Shown one piece after another: positions 49,224 to 60,382 of a stretch of 64,000 nt of DNA. The notes beneath the pieces are model-generated. The model was given only the letters and a program-made list of their open reading frames with translations. It was not told the origin of the DNA and ran no database searches. Each line of letters begins with the position of its first letter. Within the stretch, counting starts at the first letter, position 1. The stretch spans positions 434,001 through 498,000 of the forward strand of contig JBANDB010000013.1 of assembly GCA_037576215.1 (NCBI GenBank), in the 5' to 3' direction. This DNA comes from Armillaria gallica. Its lineage: Eukaryota; Basidiomycota; Agaricomycetes; Agaricales; Physalacriaceae. A program made the translations under genes and the position numbers.

Positions 49224-49393
49224 TGATGAAGTCTAAATGAGATGCTCAGTCGTAATGATGACGAACTGAGGAAACAAGAAAGAGCGGGCAGCGCTATGTG
49301 GCTGCCAGCTGCGGAAGCTTTGGAAAATAATATGTACAAATATATCTATCTACAGGTGCATAGTTGTATCGGTAATTACCATATACCTCAACA
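49224..49393 (-). repeat. 3' LTR of copia element
   Basis: 170 bp, TGATGAAGTC to CCTCAACA on the window strand. The polypurine tract (TGAGGGGGAG on the minus strand) adjoins it at about 49394-49404. Confidence 0.95.
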
Positions 49394-49400
49394 CTCCCCC

Positions 49401-52400
49401 TCAACTCGCATCCTGGCGAGGATGCATGCCCAGCATTTGAGAGAATTTTTCATGCTTTGGTCTCATCAAAGACTTGGTGCAAATGTCAGCAACATTATCC
49501 TCTGTTGGCACATACTCTGGTTGCATGATCTTCGCCTTCACTGCTTCATGAATCCAGTGGTATGCAACATTGATATGCTTGGTGCAATTACTGACTTGAT
49601 CTGGAGTTTCAATGGTACGAATGGCAGAAGTACTGTCAATTTTGAGAGGAGTTGGTGCTGATTCTTTGAACCCAATCTCACAAAGGAATTGGCAGATCCA
49701 AAGAACTTCATGTCCACCATGAGTGCCTGAGTAGTACTCAGCCTCACCAGTAGAGAAGGCAGTAGCAGTCTGTTTCTTAGCTGACCAGGCAAATGCACCT
49801 TGATTTCCATAGAACAGGGCATAGCCAGACACTGAACGAGCATGATCTTTTTCATTGGCAAAATCTGCATCGCAATATGCATAGAGTGGGGAGACTCCTG
49901 GCTTTGGAGAAGCTCCCCCTAGAGTAAGGACATTATTGCGAGTGGTGTATGCATAACGAATGATGCGCTGAACTGCATGCCAATGAGCTTTACCAGGGTT
50001 TTGCATGAACTGTGCAACCTTGTGTGTTGGGAAAGCCAGATCAGGACGGGTCATGATAGCAGCATGCATCAAACCACCAACAGCAGATTGATAGGGAACA
50101 GTCTTCATGTACTCAATGTCCTCCTTAGTCTCTGGACAGTCATTCTTGGACAATTTGATGGAGGGATTCATTGGAGTCCAAATGTCTCTACCAGTATTAA
50201 GGCGGAAGCGCTCAGCTAGATCCTCAATATAATGGTGGTGGGAGAGAGAGATGGTACAAGCTTTCCAGTCATGAATGATTTCAATGCCAAGAAGGAAATG
50301 TCCTTCACCACCATCCTTGATTTTGACATGTTCACGTATTTCTGATTTGAGCAGGTTGACTTCAGCTACAGAATTGCAGAAAAGACCGAAATCATCGACA
50401 TGACAGGAAACAATGGAAAGTTGTCCAGACCGTACACGGATGAAGACACAAGGGTCACAGATGCAGATTTTGAACCCTAATTTGATCATGATTTTCTTAA
50501 GTTTGTCATACCAGAGGCGGGCAGCTTGCTTCAGACTGTAGAGGGCTTTCAGCAGTTCCCAGACTTTATTCTCTTGGCCTTCAACGACAAAACCTTCAGG
50601 CTGTTTCATGTACACAGCAGGCTGGTCACATGGTAGCTCACTGTTCAGGAAAGCAGAATTGACATCAACAGTATGGAATTCCCAATCATGAATGGCAGCC
50701 ATAGAAAGGAGTAGGCGCACAACTTCAATCTTGGAGGTAGGAGCATATGTGTCAGAGTAATCAATCCCAGGTACTTGGGTGAACCCCTGGACACAGATAT
50801 GAGCCTTATACTCAGTGATAGCATGTGTCTCATCTTGCTTGATTCTGAATGCCCAAGTGCTGCCAAGGGCTTTGAACCCAGCAGGCAAGTCAACCAGATT
50901 GTAAGTTCCAGCAGCTGTAACCTTGCTGAATTCAGACCACATGGTGTCCTCCCAGAGATCACAGTCAGGAGAGCTCATTGCTTCTTTATAGTTGCGAGAC
51001 TCCCTCTTTGTCTCTTCATCTGTTAACTCTGCAATTTCATTTACAAAAGCAGACATGACAACTGCAATTTGAGTGGTCTCTGAGATAAGCTCATCTTCAG
51101 GCTCATTAACGGGTATAGATACTCCCCCTGGAGCATCAGGTTCCTCCAATGGAGGGTCAGTTGGAGCTGAATCATCAGGCTGCAATCCCTGTATGCGCTT
51201 TGACTTATTGTGAGGTGGGGGCCGTTCTTTTGGTTTCCGTTGATGCTTGAGTGGTATCTCAGAGACAGGTTGTGCTTCTAAAGATTTGTTGGTAGACTCA
51301 GGAGAAGGTGTAAGACTGTCTTCATCTTCATCTTCATCCGTTTGAGGTTTGAAAGCAGAATAATTGGTTGGAGTAGTGTTCTCCCCCTCAGTCTTATGAC
51401 TGAACCCAATAATTGTATCGTCCACCTTGACATGCACTGAGTTTTGGAATTTACGTCTCTCAGGCAGATAAACCTTGAAGGCTTTTTGAGTCTCAGAGTA
51501 GCTTACAAATATGCATTCTGTGGCTCTCGGGGCGAGCTTGTTGTTCCTTTGAGACTTATCAATATGAAGGAATGCTCTAGCACCAAAACAATGTATGTTT
51601 TTAAGGTCAGGTGGCTTGCCATAGCGAGCCTGGTAGGGGGTAATACCATGGAGAGCAGAGGAGGGGTTCTGGTTCTTGTTCCAGATGATATAGAGTACAG
51701 CATGAGGCCATAGGAATATCAGAAGACCAGAATCAATGAGAATAGCACGAACTCGGTCAAAGATAACACGGTTCAAGCTTTCAGCTATGCCATTTTGCTC
51801 AGGAGTATTTGGAGAAGAGGTTTGGAAATGAATTCCATGCTCTCACATGAATTTCTTCCACTCGTTGGTGATAAACTCTCCACCATTGTCGACTTGGTAC
51901 TTTTTAAGCTTTCTACCAGTCGCTCTCTCCTGTTTGACAAGCCAGTCCTTGAAGACTTCAAAGGCTTCACTCTTTCTCCGTAAGAAATAAACCCAGACCC
52001 AACATTTAGCATCATCAGTAAAGGTGTATAGATAGCGGTATCCATGGAACAACTGGACCGGGGCAGGTCCCCATAGATCCGAATGAACAAGGTCAAGAAT
52101 ATCTTTAGCTAAGTCGCTCCCCCTGGATGGGAATGAAGCGTGCTTGCTCTTGCCTTGTGCGCATGCTGCGCAAATGCCTGGATCCTCAGACAACTCCTTT
52201 GTAGAAAGGCGTATTCCCAAAACATTTCCTTTCTTAACCATGCCTTTGATATTGTGATGGCCAAGATGTCCCAACATTTCATGGAGGGATTGCAGTTTTG
52301 TTGGCTTTGGGGAGGTTGTCGTATTATATGAGGTATCCATAAATGATCCTGGAACATCAAGGTGGTGGAGGCGGTCAGACTGCTTAGTGGCAGTGAACAT

Positions 52401-53795
52401 GACATTCTCCTTTGCCAAAGTGTCTCGCATGAGTTTACCATGGTCGTCCTTTTCAAAGGTGACACATTTACCATTTCCAAAGAGAGTATAGCATTTGGCA
52501 TCATCAAGTCTTGATACAGAGATCAGACTTGGATGAGAATCCGGCACGAAGCAGGTATCCTTCAGCTTCAGACGAGCACAACCCTTCTTTGGTAGCTTGG
52601 CGGTAACTTGAAATTCGCCTCTCTCCTCAATTTTCCTCTTTCCATCGCCAAAACCATTGATGTTGCCAGACGAGGATGAGAGAGATTTGAAATTGGATCG
52701 ATTGGAGTGAATATGTGAGGATGTTCCAGAGTCAATGATGATGGCTGACTGGCCAGCAGTACATGCATTGTATGCTTGGTCCTTTGTTGCTTGATTCTCA
52801 ATGTTCTCAGACGCATCATAGTTGGAAGAAGATGTATTGAAAGCTTTCTCAAACATAATTACATTGGAATCTTCCTCCACAGAGGATACATCATCAATAG
52901 CATGTCGGGCTCTTTCCTTGCCCTTATGCTTACTAGTAGTGCCCCTATTAGACTTTTTCTTTGGACCTTGACCTTCCTTTCCACCACCAGGTGCCCAACA
53001 GTCAGCAGCAACGTGATTGGTCTCCTTGTGGCAGTTATGACAATAAAGCTTGCCACGGGACTTGGCATTGCGATCTAGCGCAGCCATGGCAGATTCCTGC
53101 TTTTGTTGGTTGTTGATGTTGGCAGCAGCACGGCAACGTTTCTCATCAAGGAGAACATTGATAGTGGAGGAGGTGGTGCTGTCCTTGTCAATTTTGATCT
53201 GCTTCACCGTTCCATCCCATGAATCAGCTTCATTGGGATCATGCGGAAGCGTGGAGAGGAGGATGCAGGCAGCAATATGCTCAGGGATGTCCCATCCAGC
53301 AACTGTGAGGTGTCGGAGGGCTTCCTGGAAGTGCATGATGTGTTCAGAGATGTCAGATCCAAGGTTCATCGGGCGGGTGAGCTGACGGAACCATAGTAGA
53401 ATAGATCCTGAGCCTTTCTGACTCATCTGCGATTCGAGCATTTGCTAAATACAAAAGACATGAGTCTCATGAGTTGTCAACGCGACAAGATCGTCGTTGA
53501 GAGAGCTCTGTAATAACCCTAGTGCGACAAGATTCTTCTTCTCCCAGATAGCAGTTTCTGATGTGTTGTCCTTCGATGGTCGACAGTCCTTGGAAGCAAT
53601 ATCCCACAATTCTGTGATACGATATGCAGTTTGCATTCGTGCTGCCCAAACCATATAATTACTCTCTCCTACAAGCTTGCTATCCTTCTTACTGGGAAAG
53701 AAAGAGGTAGAAGCAGCATTGGGAATTTCCCATGACATAGTGGGAGGAGTAGGCTGAACAGGAGTACTGGGAGTTTCAGCCGCAGGTTTGGTCAT
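49401..53795 (-). pseudogene. gag-pol: copia Gag-Pol polyprotein, two in-frame stops
   Basis: One minus-strand frame of 1464 codons starts MTKPAAETPS. Gag contains a CCHC knuckle CHNCHKETNHVAADC (about residues 252-266). Protease has IIDSGTSSH (Asp 355). Integrase shows the HHCC finger (EMLGHLGHHN, CAACAQGK; about 505-545) and core motifs HSDLWG and VDNGGEF. RT runs from about 960, with CHVDDFGLF at 1132-1140 (the YVDD site). RNase H has YCDADFANE (about 1307) and GEAEYYSGTHGG. The frame is broken by TAG at codon 117 (53445-53447) and TGA at codon 651 (51843-51845), the latter probably from CGA. Otherwise it is open, so loss of function is recent. Confidence 0.95.
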
Positions 53796-54040
53796 TAAGG
53801 AATAAGTGGAATTCGGACTGGACGGAAGTCACGTGATGTGCTATGATGTGGCAATTTGATCACGTGATCCTGTATGACATGGCAGTGCCAGCAGAAAAAG
53901 ACTGGGATCAAAAAGGAACCAGAGTGTAACTCCGGGATGGGAAAAAGAAGCACGAATCAAAGTGAAACCTTGATATGGTGGTCACAAGAGAGGCACGAAG
54001 GGGCAAGGACGTCCGGAACAGTCTGAGCACGAGATCGAGG

Positions 54041-54066
54041 TCGGTTAGAGCGTGGGGCCCATAACC
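54041..54066 (-). other. copia primer binding site complementary to a Met-tRNA interior
   Basis: On the window strand, directly beside the 5' LTR, the sequence reads TCGGTTAGAGCG followed by TGGGGCCCATAACC. This looks like the D-arm to anticodon-loop part of a CAU (Met) tRNA, so the element strand is complementary to the 5' half of that tRNA. Drosophila copia uses a similar half-tRNA primer. The tRNA match is from memory of eukaryotic Met tRNAs. Confidence 0.6.
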
Positions 54067-54236
54067 TGATGAAGTCTAAATGAGATGCTCAGTTGTAATG
54101 ATGACGAACTGAGGAAACAAGAAAGAGCGGGCAGCGCTATGTGGCTGCCAGCTGCGGAAGCTTTGGAAAATAATATGTACAAATATGTCTATCTACAGGT
54201 GTGTAGTTGTATCGGTAATTACCATATACCTCAACA
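54067..54236 (-). repeat. 5' LTR of copia element
   Basis: 170 bp, four transitions away from the other LTR (one CG/TG, one A/G, and CA versus TG). It should hold the promoter; no strong TATA was seen. Confidence 0.95.
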
Positions 54237-54495
54237 AGGAGTGCATGCATGTTAACATTGTGTGGTGGTCTTGGTATTGTAACAGTCTTAGTAAACACAG
54301 TTACTAGTGGCCATGAGTTGTCATTATTGTAGCTGGAAGAGTACTCATGTCAATCATGTTATTTTATTAAGTGATTGAGATGTGCATCAATTTGGTGCTT
54401 TAGAGTGATACAGCAATTCATGTGAGGAGTAGTTGTCATAAAATGAAAGTAGTATCAGCATGTGTGCAATTTTTGGTTTACTGAAAGTCTATTAT

Positions 54496-56091
54496 TAGTA
54501 TGCATCCTCTGCCTAGAAACACATGAATCAACTTCCTATTGTGCCAATACTTACCTTCTTCATGGATGAATATATGTTTTATATACCAGACAATAGATGG
54601 ATTTAATCCAAAATTAAGTCTTTTGTTAATGCTTCATTGATAAAGGCTAAAGTCCAGGAACTAGGGATAAAGCAACATCAATGATTGGCCACATGGCTTT
54701 ATGACCAGTGCCTATCATTAAATTTCATTTATACACATGCTGTAGCAGCATATTTGATGGCTGTTCAACTATGCATAATCAGGCCAACTGGCAACAGTGA
54801 GCAGTCTATGCCAGAAGATGATACTTGCACATAATCTGTGTTGATTGGGATGCCAAGTAGTTGAAACCCCTCATTATATCTTTGTTGAATTCCTCATGTT
54901 CCAAACCTTCAGGAATAAAACAGCAAGGGAAGTAATCAGGATCACAAAGAGGGCTCTCAAGTCTGTTAAAAAGGAGCTATAAGAATTTCCTGATTTGCAA
55001 GATGCAGCTGAGTCATGTTAGATTATGGATTGCTATTTTGAGAAGTTCAAGCTTGCATGAATCTTCTGTCTTATTCTCCCCATATTCTCCACAATTTTAG
55101 TACTTTCAGCCTTAATATTTAAAATAGACTTAAAACTTATATTTTTATGTATTCTCCCCATATTCCCCAGAATGCTTACTCATTTTCTTAGTAATACATT
55201 ACTCATTTATTCTAATACATTCTTCATAGTATAGTAGTATAAAAGCTATGTAAGTAGTAGGGCATTGCTAGCACAATTGCTGTGAATATTTTTTTTAATT
55301 CTACTCACCTGTGAACTACAAGTTCTAACAAGTCATTTCTAACTGACTATAGTATTACTTAGTCCCTCACTATCACACAATTTCATCTAGGTCATATGCC
55401 ACCATTGGAGCACTATTCACTGAGCCTCCTTTTCTAGCATGGTAATGCATGGCCAAGTTTTATGTAGCATACACTTGGCATAGCATGTCACAGCTATAAG
55501 ATTAACAAGTCAGATTTATGGGGACTTTTTGCAACAAATCTCCATCAAGGGACTATTCACTGCTGGAATCCATCATTGATCTATCCATTTATTCATTTAG
55601 CTGTTATCACATGTCCAATCATTCATTTTTGAACTGACCAAGTAGCTTTCCTCCCTAGTTGTTTTATTCTCATAGAGGTTTTCTCTGAAAGGTTTTAACA
55701 CACTGGCAGTGACTTGCCTACATTGCTCTTGCACAAAATCATCTGTCTTATTTACATACTTTAATCTTTTCTTCATAATTCAGTCCATTATGAGTTTATT
55801 CTTAGCTTTAGTTAGCATTTTCAGTTTTTTAATTGTAACATTATAACAAAAAAGATGTCACACAGCTACTTAATCACTGTGTAGTCTGGAGGGAACAGGA
55901 GATAATATGTAACTGATAGGTAGGGTTCACCATGGGTGCTCAAGAGCAAACCTGTACTCTTATCCAGTAATACCCATATCATCTCTGTGGGTAGTGACAG
56001 GTTTTCTAAGGGTATGATAGATTGTGAGTATACCTGACCTGTCAAAGCAAATTCAACTAAAATACATGACATAATGTGATAGATATCTATG
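54496..56091. other. CG-poor decayed DNA, no supported gene
   Basis: Fragments on the plus strand near 54560-54840 (for example AVAAYLMAVQLC) suggest an old coding sequence, but it cannot be named. The right part probably includes the 3' flank of the hAT element. Confidence 0.4.
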
Positions 56092-56339
56092 TTAATTACT
56101 GTCTGACTCAATTGCATCCCAGCCAACTGCCATAAAAAAGTCACCATCTTCACCATCTCCTTCAGGGACTTCAGGAAGGGCAGCAACTGCTAAAACATCA
56201 TTATTTTGAACATACCTATGAAAACTCCACTGTCTAAGGTAAAAGAGCACTCAAGTGCTCTGACCACCAAATCAATTGTGGATGTGAAATAGTAGGATAA
56301 AATCGCAACTAAAAATATGTTCAACATCAACAGATGTCG

Positions 56340-56387
56340 CTGAATACCATATAAGCTAGGAGGCAGTGAGAAGAAAGATTCATGCAC
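56340..56387 (-). other. 48-nt intron in hAT gene
   Basis: GTGCATG to TATTCAG; splicing joins LDYLSIL to ATSVDVEH, the conserved dimerisation motif. Confidence 0.65.
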
Positions 56388-56788
56388 CTAGAATGGAGAG
56401 ATAATCCAATGTTATATGCAAGAGACAAGGGTATATGGCACACTGTTCATTTCACCACATTAATGCATTGTCCACAGCCTCAGGATCTGTTGAAAGATAT
56501 TGATCAAGCTTATCTTGACTTACAGTGGACATGGTGAGTATTGAGAGTGTATCAAAGATGTTATTCTAGCTGGATATCAGTATTCATGCAAGGATAACAG
56601 TTTTACATAGAAACACACAGAAACTGGTGGAGAAATCTCCTCTACTTCATTCTCCTCATCTCTCTCTACAATCCTAGTCTTGTACTTGCACTTGTATTCT
56701 GTTTGTATGATTTCATGAGTGGTATCAATCCAGTCCTGACTCCAGCTCATCTTGTGGAAGTATGAGAGCTTATGGTGAGGATGAAGGA

Positions 56789-56841
56789 CTGTATAGAAGA
56801 GATTCAAGTGAAATAACATGGTAATACACAAGAAAACATAC
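56789..56841 (-). other. 53-nt intron in hAT gene
   Basis: GTATGTTTTC to CTATACAG; splicing joins EVYCIAM to ILHPHHKLSYF as in related hAT proteins. Confidence 0.75.
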
Positions 56842-57564
56842 TCATAGCTATACAATAAACCTCTGAGTAGTCAGTAATATTATAGTAATGATTCAATATC
56901 TTTTTTGCAATGTTGAGACTTGCTCAGATTGCTGGATTGTAAGCAGTATTGATAGACTGCATTATAAAGATTATATCAATATGGTCCATATCTGGTATCA
57001 CTGTGGCAAGATTGGGTGTTGAGCAAGAGAAGAAGAGAGTCACATCTTTGAGAATCTGTGAATGAGTCATAAAGAGACCAGAAATAAAATCAGTGGCGGC
57101 TACTTAGTGACCACATAATGAGAATCACATCTTGAGAATGTCATATAGCTGCTCTGCAATATTCCACTCTTTCAATGTAAGCTTGAATTCTGACACAGTG
57201 TGGTCACTCACATTCTCATCATCTGTTGTGATCTGTTTCACCACTTTTTTGTACTCTAAGGCCACAACAAGCATATCATAGGTTGAGTTCCAATGAGTTG
57301 CCACATCACATGGCAACATCTTCTGCTTCATCTTCAGTTCATTGAGGATCAAGTGCCAAGCAGGTACCAAGATGGTTGATGAGTTGATAATCTTGAAAGA
57401 GAGTTTATAAAGCTGAAAAGGTATCATTCAGCGGTATGTTCCTTTCATTTCACAGCATGCCTATATCTTAACCAAGACAGCTTTAGCAGGGCATACCTGC
57501 ACCTTCCAGGCCTCTCTCTTTTCATCACTCATTGTGGCAGCATCATCAACAAGCCCCTCCTCAT

Positions 57565-58590
57565 TAAAGAGTTGCACAGTTCCTACTAGGACCTGGGTGA
57601 ATCCATGGAAAGACCCAGGTCTGGGTTTTCAATTTATTAAAAAGTCAGACCTGTGGGTTAACAGGTCCAGGTCCCTAAACAGGTCTGGGTCAATGGATTC
57701 TGAGACAGTTCTACCCACAGGTGACCTGCCTTTGACCTGTGCACACTTCATAGATAAAATTTGCAGGCTCTGGAAGGACTGAGAGGTCAAAAAAAACATA
57801 AAAAACCCACAAAATGGCATGTAAATTTGATTCAATGCAGGCATAATTACTCAGGGAGTTGTCGGATCAATGATCGGAGGTCATATTCAAGTTTCACGAC
57901 ACAGAAAACCCTTAGACAACCCTTCAAACAAATTATGAGGCATGTCTGTGGACTGGGAAATAAGAGATAAAAGACTGCAAGATATAACAAAGTAGCTCTG
58001 GATGCCTACTGTGCCTCAGGATCAACTCTGAATATTGATCAGTGACTATAATCAAATTCTACACTATTGAAAACATATAAATGCCCATAGATGTTTTGAA
58101 TTTGGCTCATGTGTAGCCTGTCACAATAAAGTGGAAAAGATCAATAAAATGAAGAAAAAGCTTTGAACACTTACCACAGCTTGAGATCATTCCCAATTTA
58201 TGATCGGATGCCATAATTGAGTTCTATGACCTCAAAATCAATTTACCACTGATGTAAATAAATTTTATGTGATGAAGTGCACTCAGAAAAAAGCAAATGA
58301 ATAACTGAAACTAATATGAAAATAGTTTCTGATGGGTATTTTTGATCAGGGAGATCTCCAATTGCAAATATAATATGATATTCAGATTCAGCGATCTCAA
58401 AAACCCCCATAGACATATGCTAGGTGTATAAAACCCACATGCACCCGTGACAAACCTGAGACCCACACCTGCAAGACCTGGGTTTTTGAGACCCGGGTCC
58501 AGGTACAGATCCTAGGTCAGGCATTTTGGTGTCTAGGACCCAGCAGGTCAGGTCTGGGTGCACCCAGGTAAGGAACCATGTGACTCTTTG
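57565..58590. mobile_element. non-autonomous hAT element inserted in hAT gene (1026 bp)
   Basis: Perfect 8-bp target duplication CTCCTCAT at 57557-57564 and 58591-58598. Ends are TAAAGAGTTGCACAG and, inverted, CAAAGAGTCACATGG, giving imperfect terminal inverted repeats that begin (C/T)AAAGAGT. Both subterminal regions are packed with ACCTGGGT/ACCCAGGT units, which look like decayed ACCCGGGT. No coding capacity was seen. Length of duplication and ends fit the hAT superfamily. Confidence 0.85.
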
Positions 58591-59403
58591 CTCCTCATTG
58601 TCCTTATCCATTGTCCCATTATTTTTTGTCTCCTTCAAGTGTGTCTGCACCTCCTTCAAATAAATCTCACCAGCCAATTCTTGAAGTGAATGTTCAGCCT
58701 TGCTCATTGTTGTGGTTGATTTTTTCTTTGAAATATCAAACTGCTTCAACAGTGACTTCGCTATAAGATTCATGATGTGTACAAAGCACCGAGTATGGTT
58801 TGCTTCACCAGGAAAGCAATCCATGGCATTGGCAATTGCATCAATCATTGTGTCATTATTGCTTGTATTGTTGCATGTGATAGATAAGATCTGTAAAGCC
58901 CTTGTGAGTGTTTCTTCCCCATCATGTTGCCTAGTACAAACCTTATCTGTTAGCTTAAAATCCTCTAAGATTTTGATGAAGACTTCTGCAAGGTTTTCAC
59001 CAGTATGATTATATGCAGTGAATGAGATATGGTAGGCCTCACTGAAACAACATGGTACATGCCTTTGCAACCTCAACAATGTCTAGTAGAAGACTGACTG
59101 GCTTCCCTTCATCTTCAAAGGAGAGGTCTATGCATCAGTTGCGAAATGAAGGTCTCCTTCATGGTCCTAGTATGTATTACTCAGTTATATCATTCCTGTG
59201 TAGACAATTAAGACCAAACCTGCAGCATCTCAGAAATTCACTGCCAGATGTGACCAAATACTATCTTGATGTTGCATGCAACAGTGCTTGGACTGGGTAT
59301 GTGATAGCTTGGGTGACCCGTCTTCATCAAAAAGTTATATTCATGGTCCTTCACAATGAGAAAGGGCTGTAAGCTTTCTGCAATCCACCATATGTGTTCA
59401 GCT

Positions 59404-59457
59404 CTATGAGAATCAAGTTTAGTGTGCTTATTATAAGTATAGATCAATGTCACATAC
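59404..59457 (-). other. 54-nt intron in hAT gene
   Basis: GTATGTGACA to TCATAG; splicing joins HQHTKVKLR to AEHIWWIAESLQPF. Confidence 0.75.
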
Positions 59458-59962
59458 CGCAACTTAACCTTTGTGTGCTGATGATGAGAGTACATCACAT
59501 GACTCTTGCCCTGTTGCTTAAAATGGGCCATAATCGAACCATTTCATTTATCCACATCCAGGGCCTTCAATAGTGGCTGTGCTGCACCAACATTGCACAA
59601 TTCATCAGCTTCCTTGACAACATCTTTGTCTCAGCACTTTTGAGCATGCTTTCTCAAATTGCTTGTAGACTGGGCATCCTTTGTGTCAAGATAACAGATG
59701 ATATGATGACCACAGCATGTCATATTTGACTAGGCCATGCAATGAAATATGTGGCATTTGTGCCTATCCTTGTACTTGATCTCAGAAATGAGACCATAGA
59801 GGGCATACACTGGTGAGGACCATTCTACCATCATGCTTACTGTATGGATATTGATTATTAATGCCAGATCATTGGAAATCAAACATACCAAGCTCAACCT
59901 CATCTGACATCTCCTCTAGTCATGTTTTAACTGCACCCCCCTTGCTATGACCATTGGCCCTG

Positions 59963-60342
59963 TGTTACAACTTGTTCATTTTCTTTATCTAAGCGCCTCT
60001 TATCTTATCTTCAGCACTTATCTTATCTTATCCTTAGGATTCGCAACTCCACAGAGCCATGACTCATGATACAGTCACCACCGTTTGCCTTGTGTTATTT
60101 CCTGCTTCTTTCTTGTGACAGTGCATTTATTATTAGACCCCTCATTTTAGTATATAAGTACTGTAGCTCAAGCTGTATATTCTCTAGCTTTGAGCTAATG
60201 TTTATTCATACCGAAACACATTCATTCTCGCTAAGTGCTAAAAACACTTAGTCTTGAAGTCCTTTCATCATGAGATCAATCAGTGACTGTACGAACACGA
60301 TACAGCTGATTGTTTACTCTTGATTGGATGTCAGGTCTTACA
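59963..60342 (+). repeat. 5' LTR of element C (380 bp)
   Basis: Starts TGTTACAACTT, ends GGTCTTACA; aligns with the LTRs of B along its length. The left flank is CCCTG. Confidence 0.93.
60151..60157 (+). promoter_or_regulatory. TATA box of element C LTR
   Basis: TATATAA, 35 nt before AGCTTTGAGCTAA at 60186-60198. Confidence 0.7.
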
Positions 60343-60343
60343 T

Positions 60344-60356
60344 TTAGCTCAAAGCT
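60344..60356 (+). other. self-complementary primer binding site of element C
   Basis: TTAGCTCAAAGCT, exact reverse complement of LTR segment 60186-60198, one base inside the LTR; same layout as in B. Confidence 0.75.
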
Positions 60357-60382
60357 TCCCTAGCTCCCTAACCGGAGCCTTC

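Larger units (their letters stand above)
49224..54236 (-). mobile_element. Ty1/copia retrotransposon, nearly complete (5013 bp)
   Basis: Two 170-bp LTRs (49224-49393 and 54067-54236) bound a single gag-pol frame on the minus strand. A 5-bp target duplication AGGAG lies at 49219-49223 and 54237-54241. The LTRs differ at four positions, all transitions. CG dinucleotides are much more common than in the flanking R1 DNA, so it is young. Only two in-frame stops separate it from an intact element. Confidence 0.97.
48249..54495 (+). repeat. R1 copy 2, split by Ty1/copia insertion
   Basis: Starts TGATGAGC, matches R1 copy 1 up to the copia insertion at 49224 and again from 54242 to about 54495. The last portion of R1 is missing, so no right flank can be compared. 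It keeps the TATA-like stretch near 49000. Confidence 0.8.
56092..59962 (-). pseudogene. hAT transposase gene, spliced, decayed
   Basis: Minus-strand gene running from the edge of element C to a TAA at 56092. The N-terminus has a BED-type zinc finger (HKCHIFHCMA, then LDTKDAQSTSNLRKHAQKC; 59640-59790). Next come LQPFLIVKDHEYNFLMKTG and the catalytic-domain blocks FATDA*TSP and LSITCNNTSNNDTMIDAI. FPGEANHTRCFVHIMNLIAK is followed by DVATHWNSTYDML (about 57290), SDHTVSEF and LKDVTLFFS. The C-terminal dimerisation motif ATSVDVEHIFS (56307-56339) and the tail LPEVPEGDGEDG then GWDAIESDSN complete it. At least five introns are recognisable. A 1026-bp hAT-type insertion (57565-58590) interrupts it and removing it joins the frame cleanly. 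Several stops (W to TAG/TGA) are present. Element C has probably cut the first codons. Confidence 0.88.

Noticed and set aside
51785..52507. Extra minus-strand ORFs within copia (52096-51785, 52507-52109)
   Set aside because: They overlap the gag-pol frame in other frames and show no conservation evidence.
54041..54066. Possible tRNA-Met gene fragment
   Set aside because: Only the D-arm to anticodon-loop half is present and it abuts the copia LTR; it is the primer binding site, not a tRNA gene.
57590..58590. ACCCAGGT-type clusters as telomere-like repeats
   Set aside because: They are irregular, lie inside a 1026-bp element with hAT ends, and derive from ACCCGGGT.
58420..58590. Pro/Gly-rich C-terminus of the 219-codon hAT ORF
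   Set aside because: It is read-through into the non-autonomous hAT insertion.
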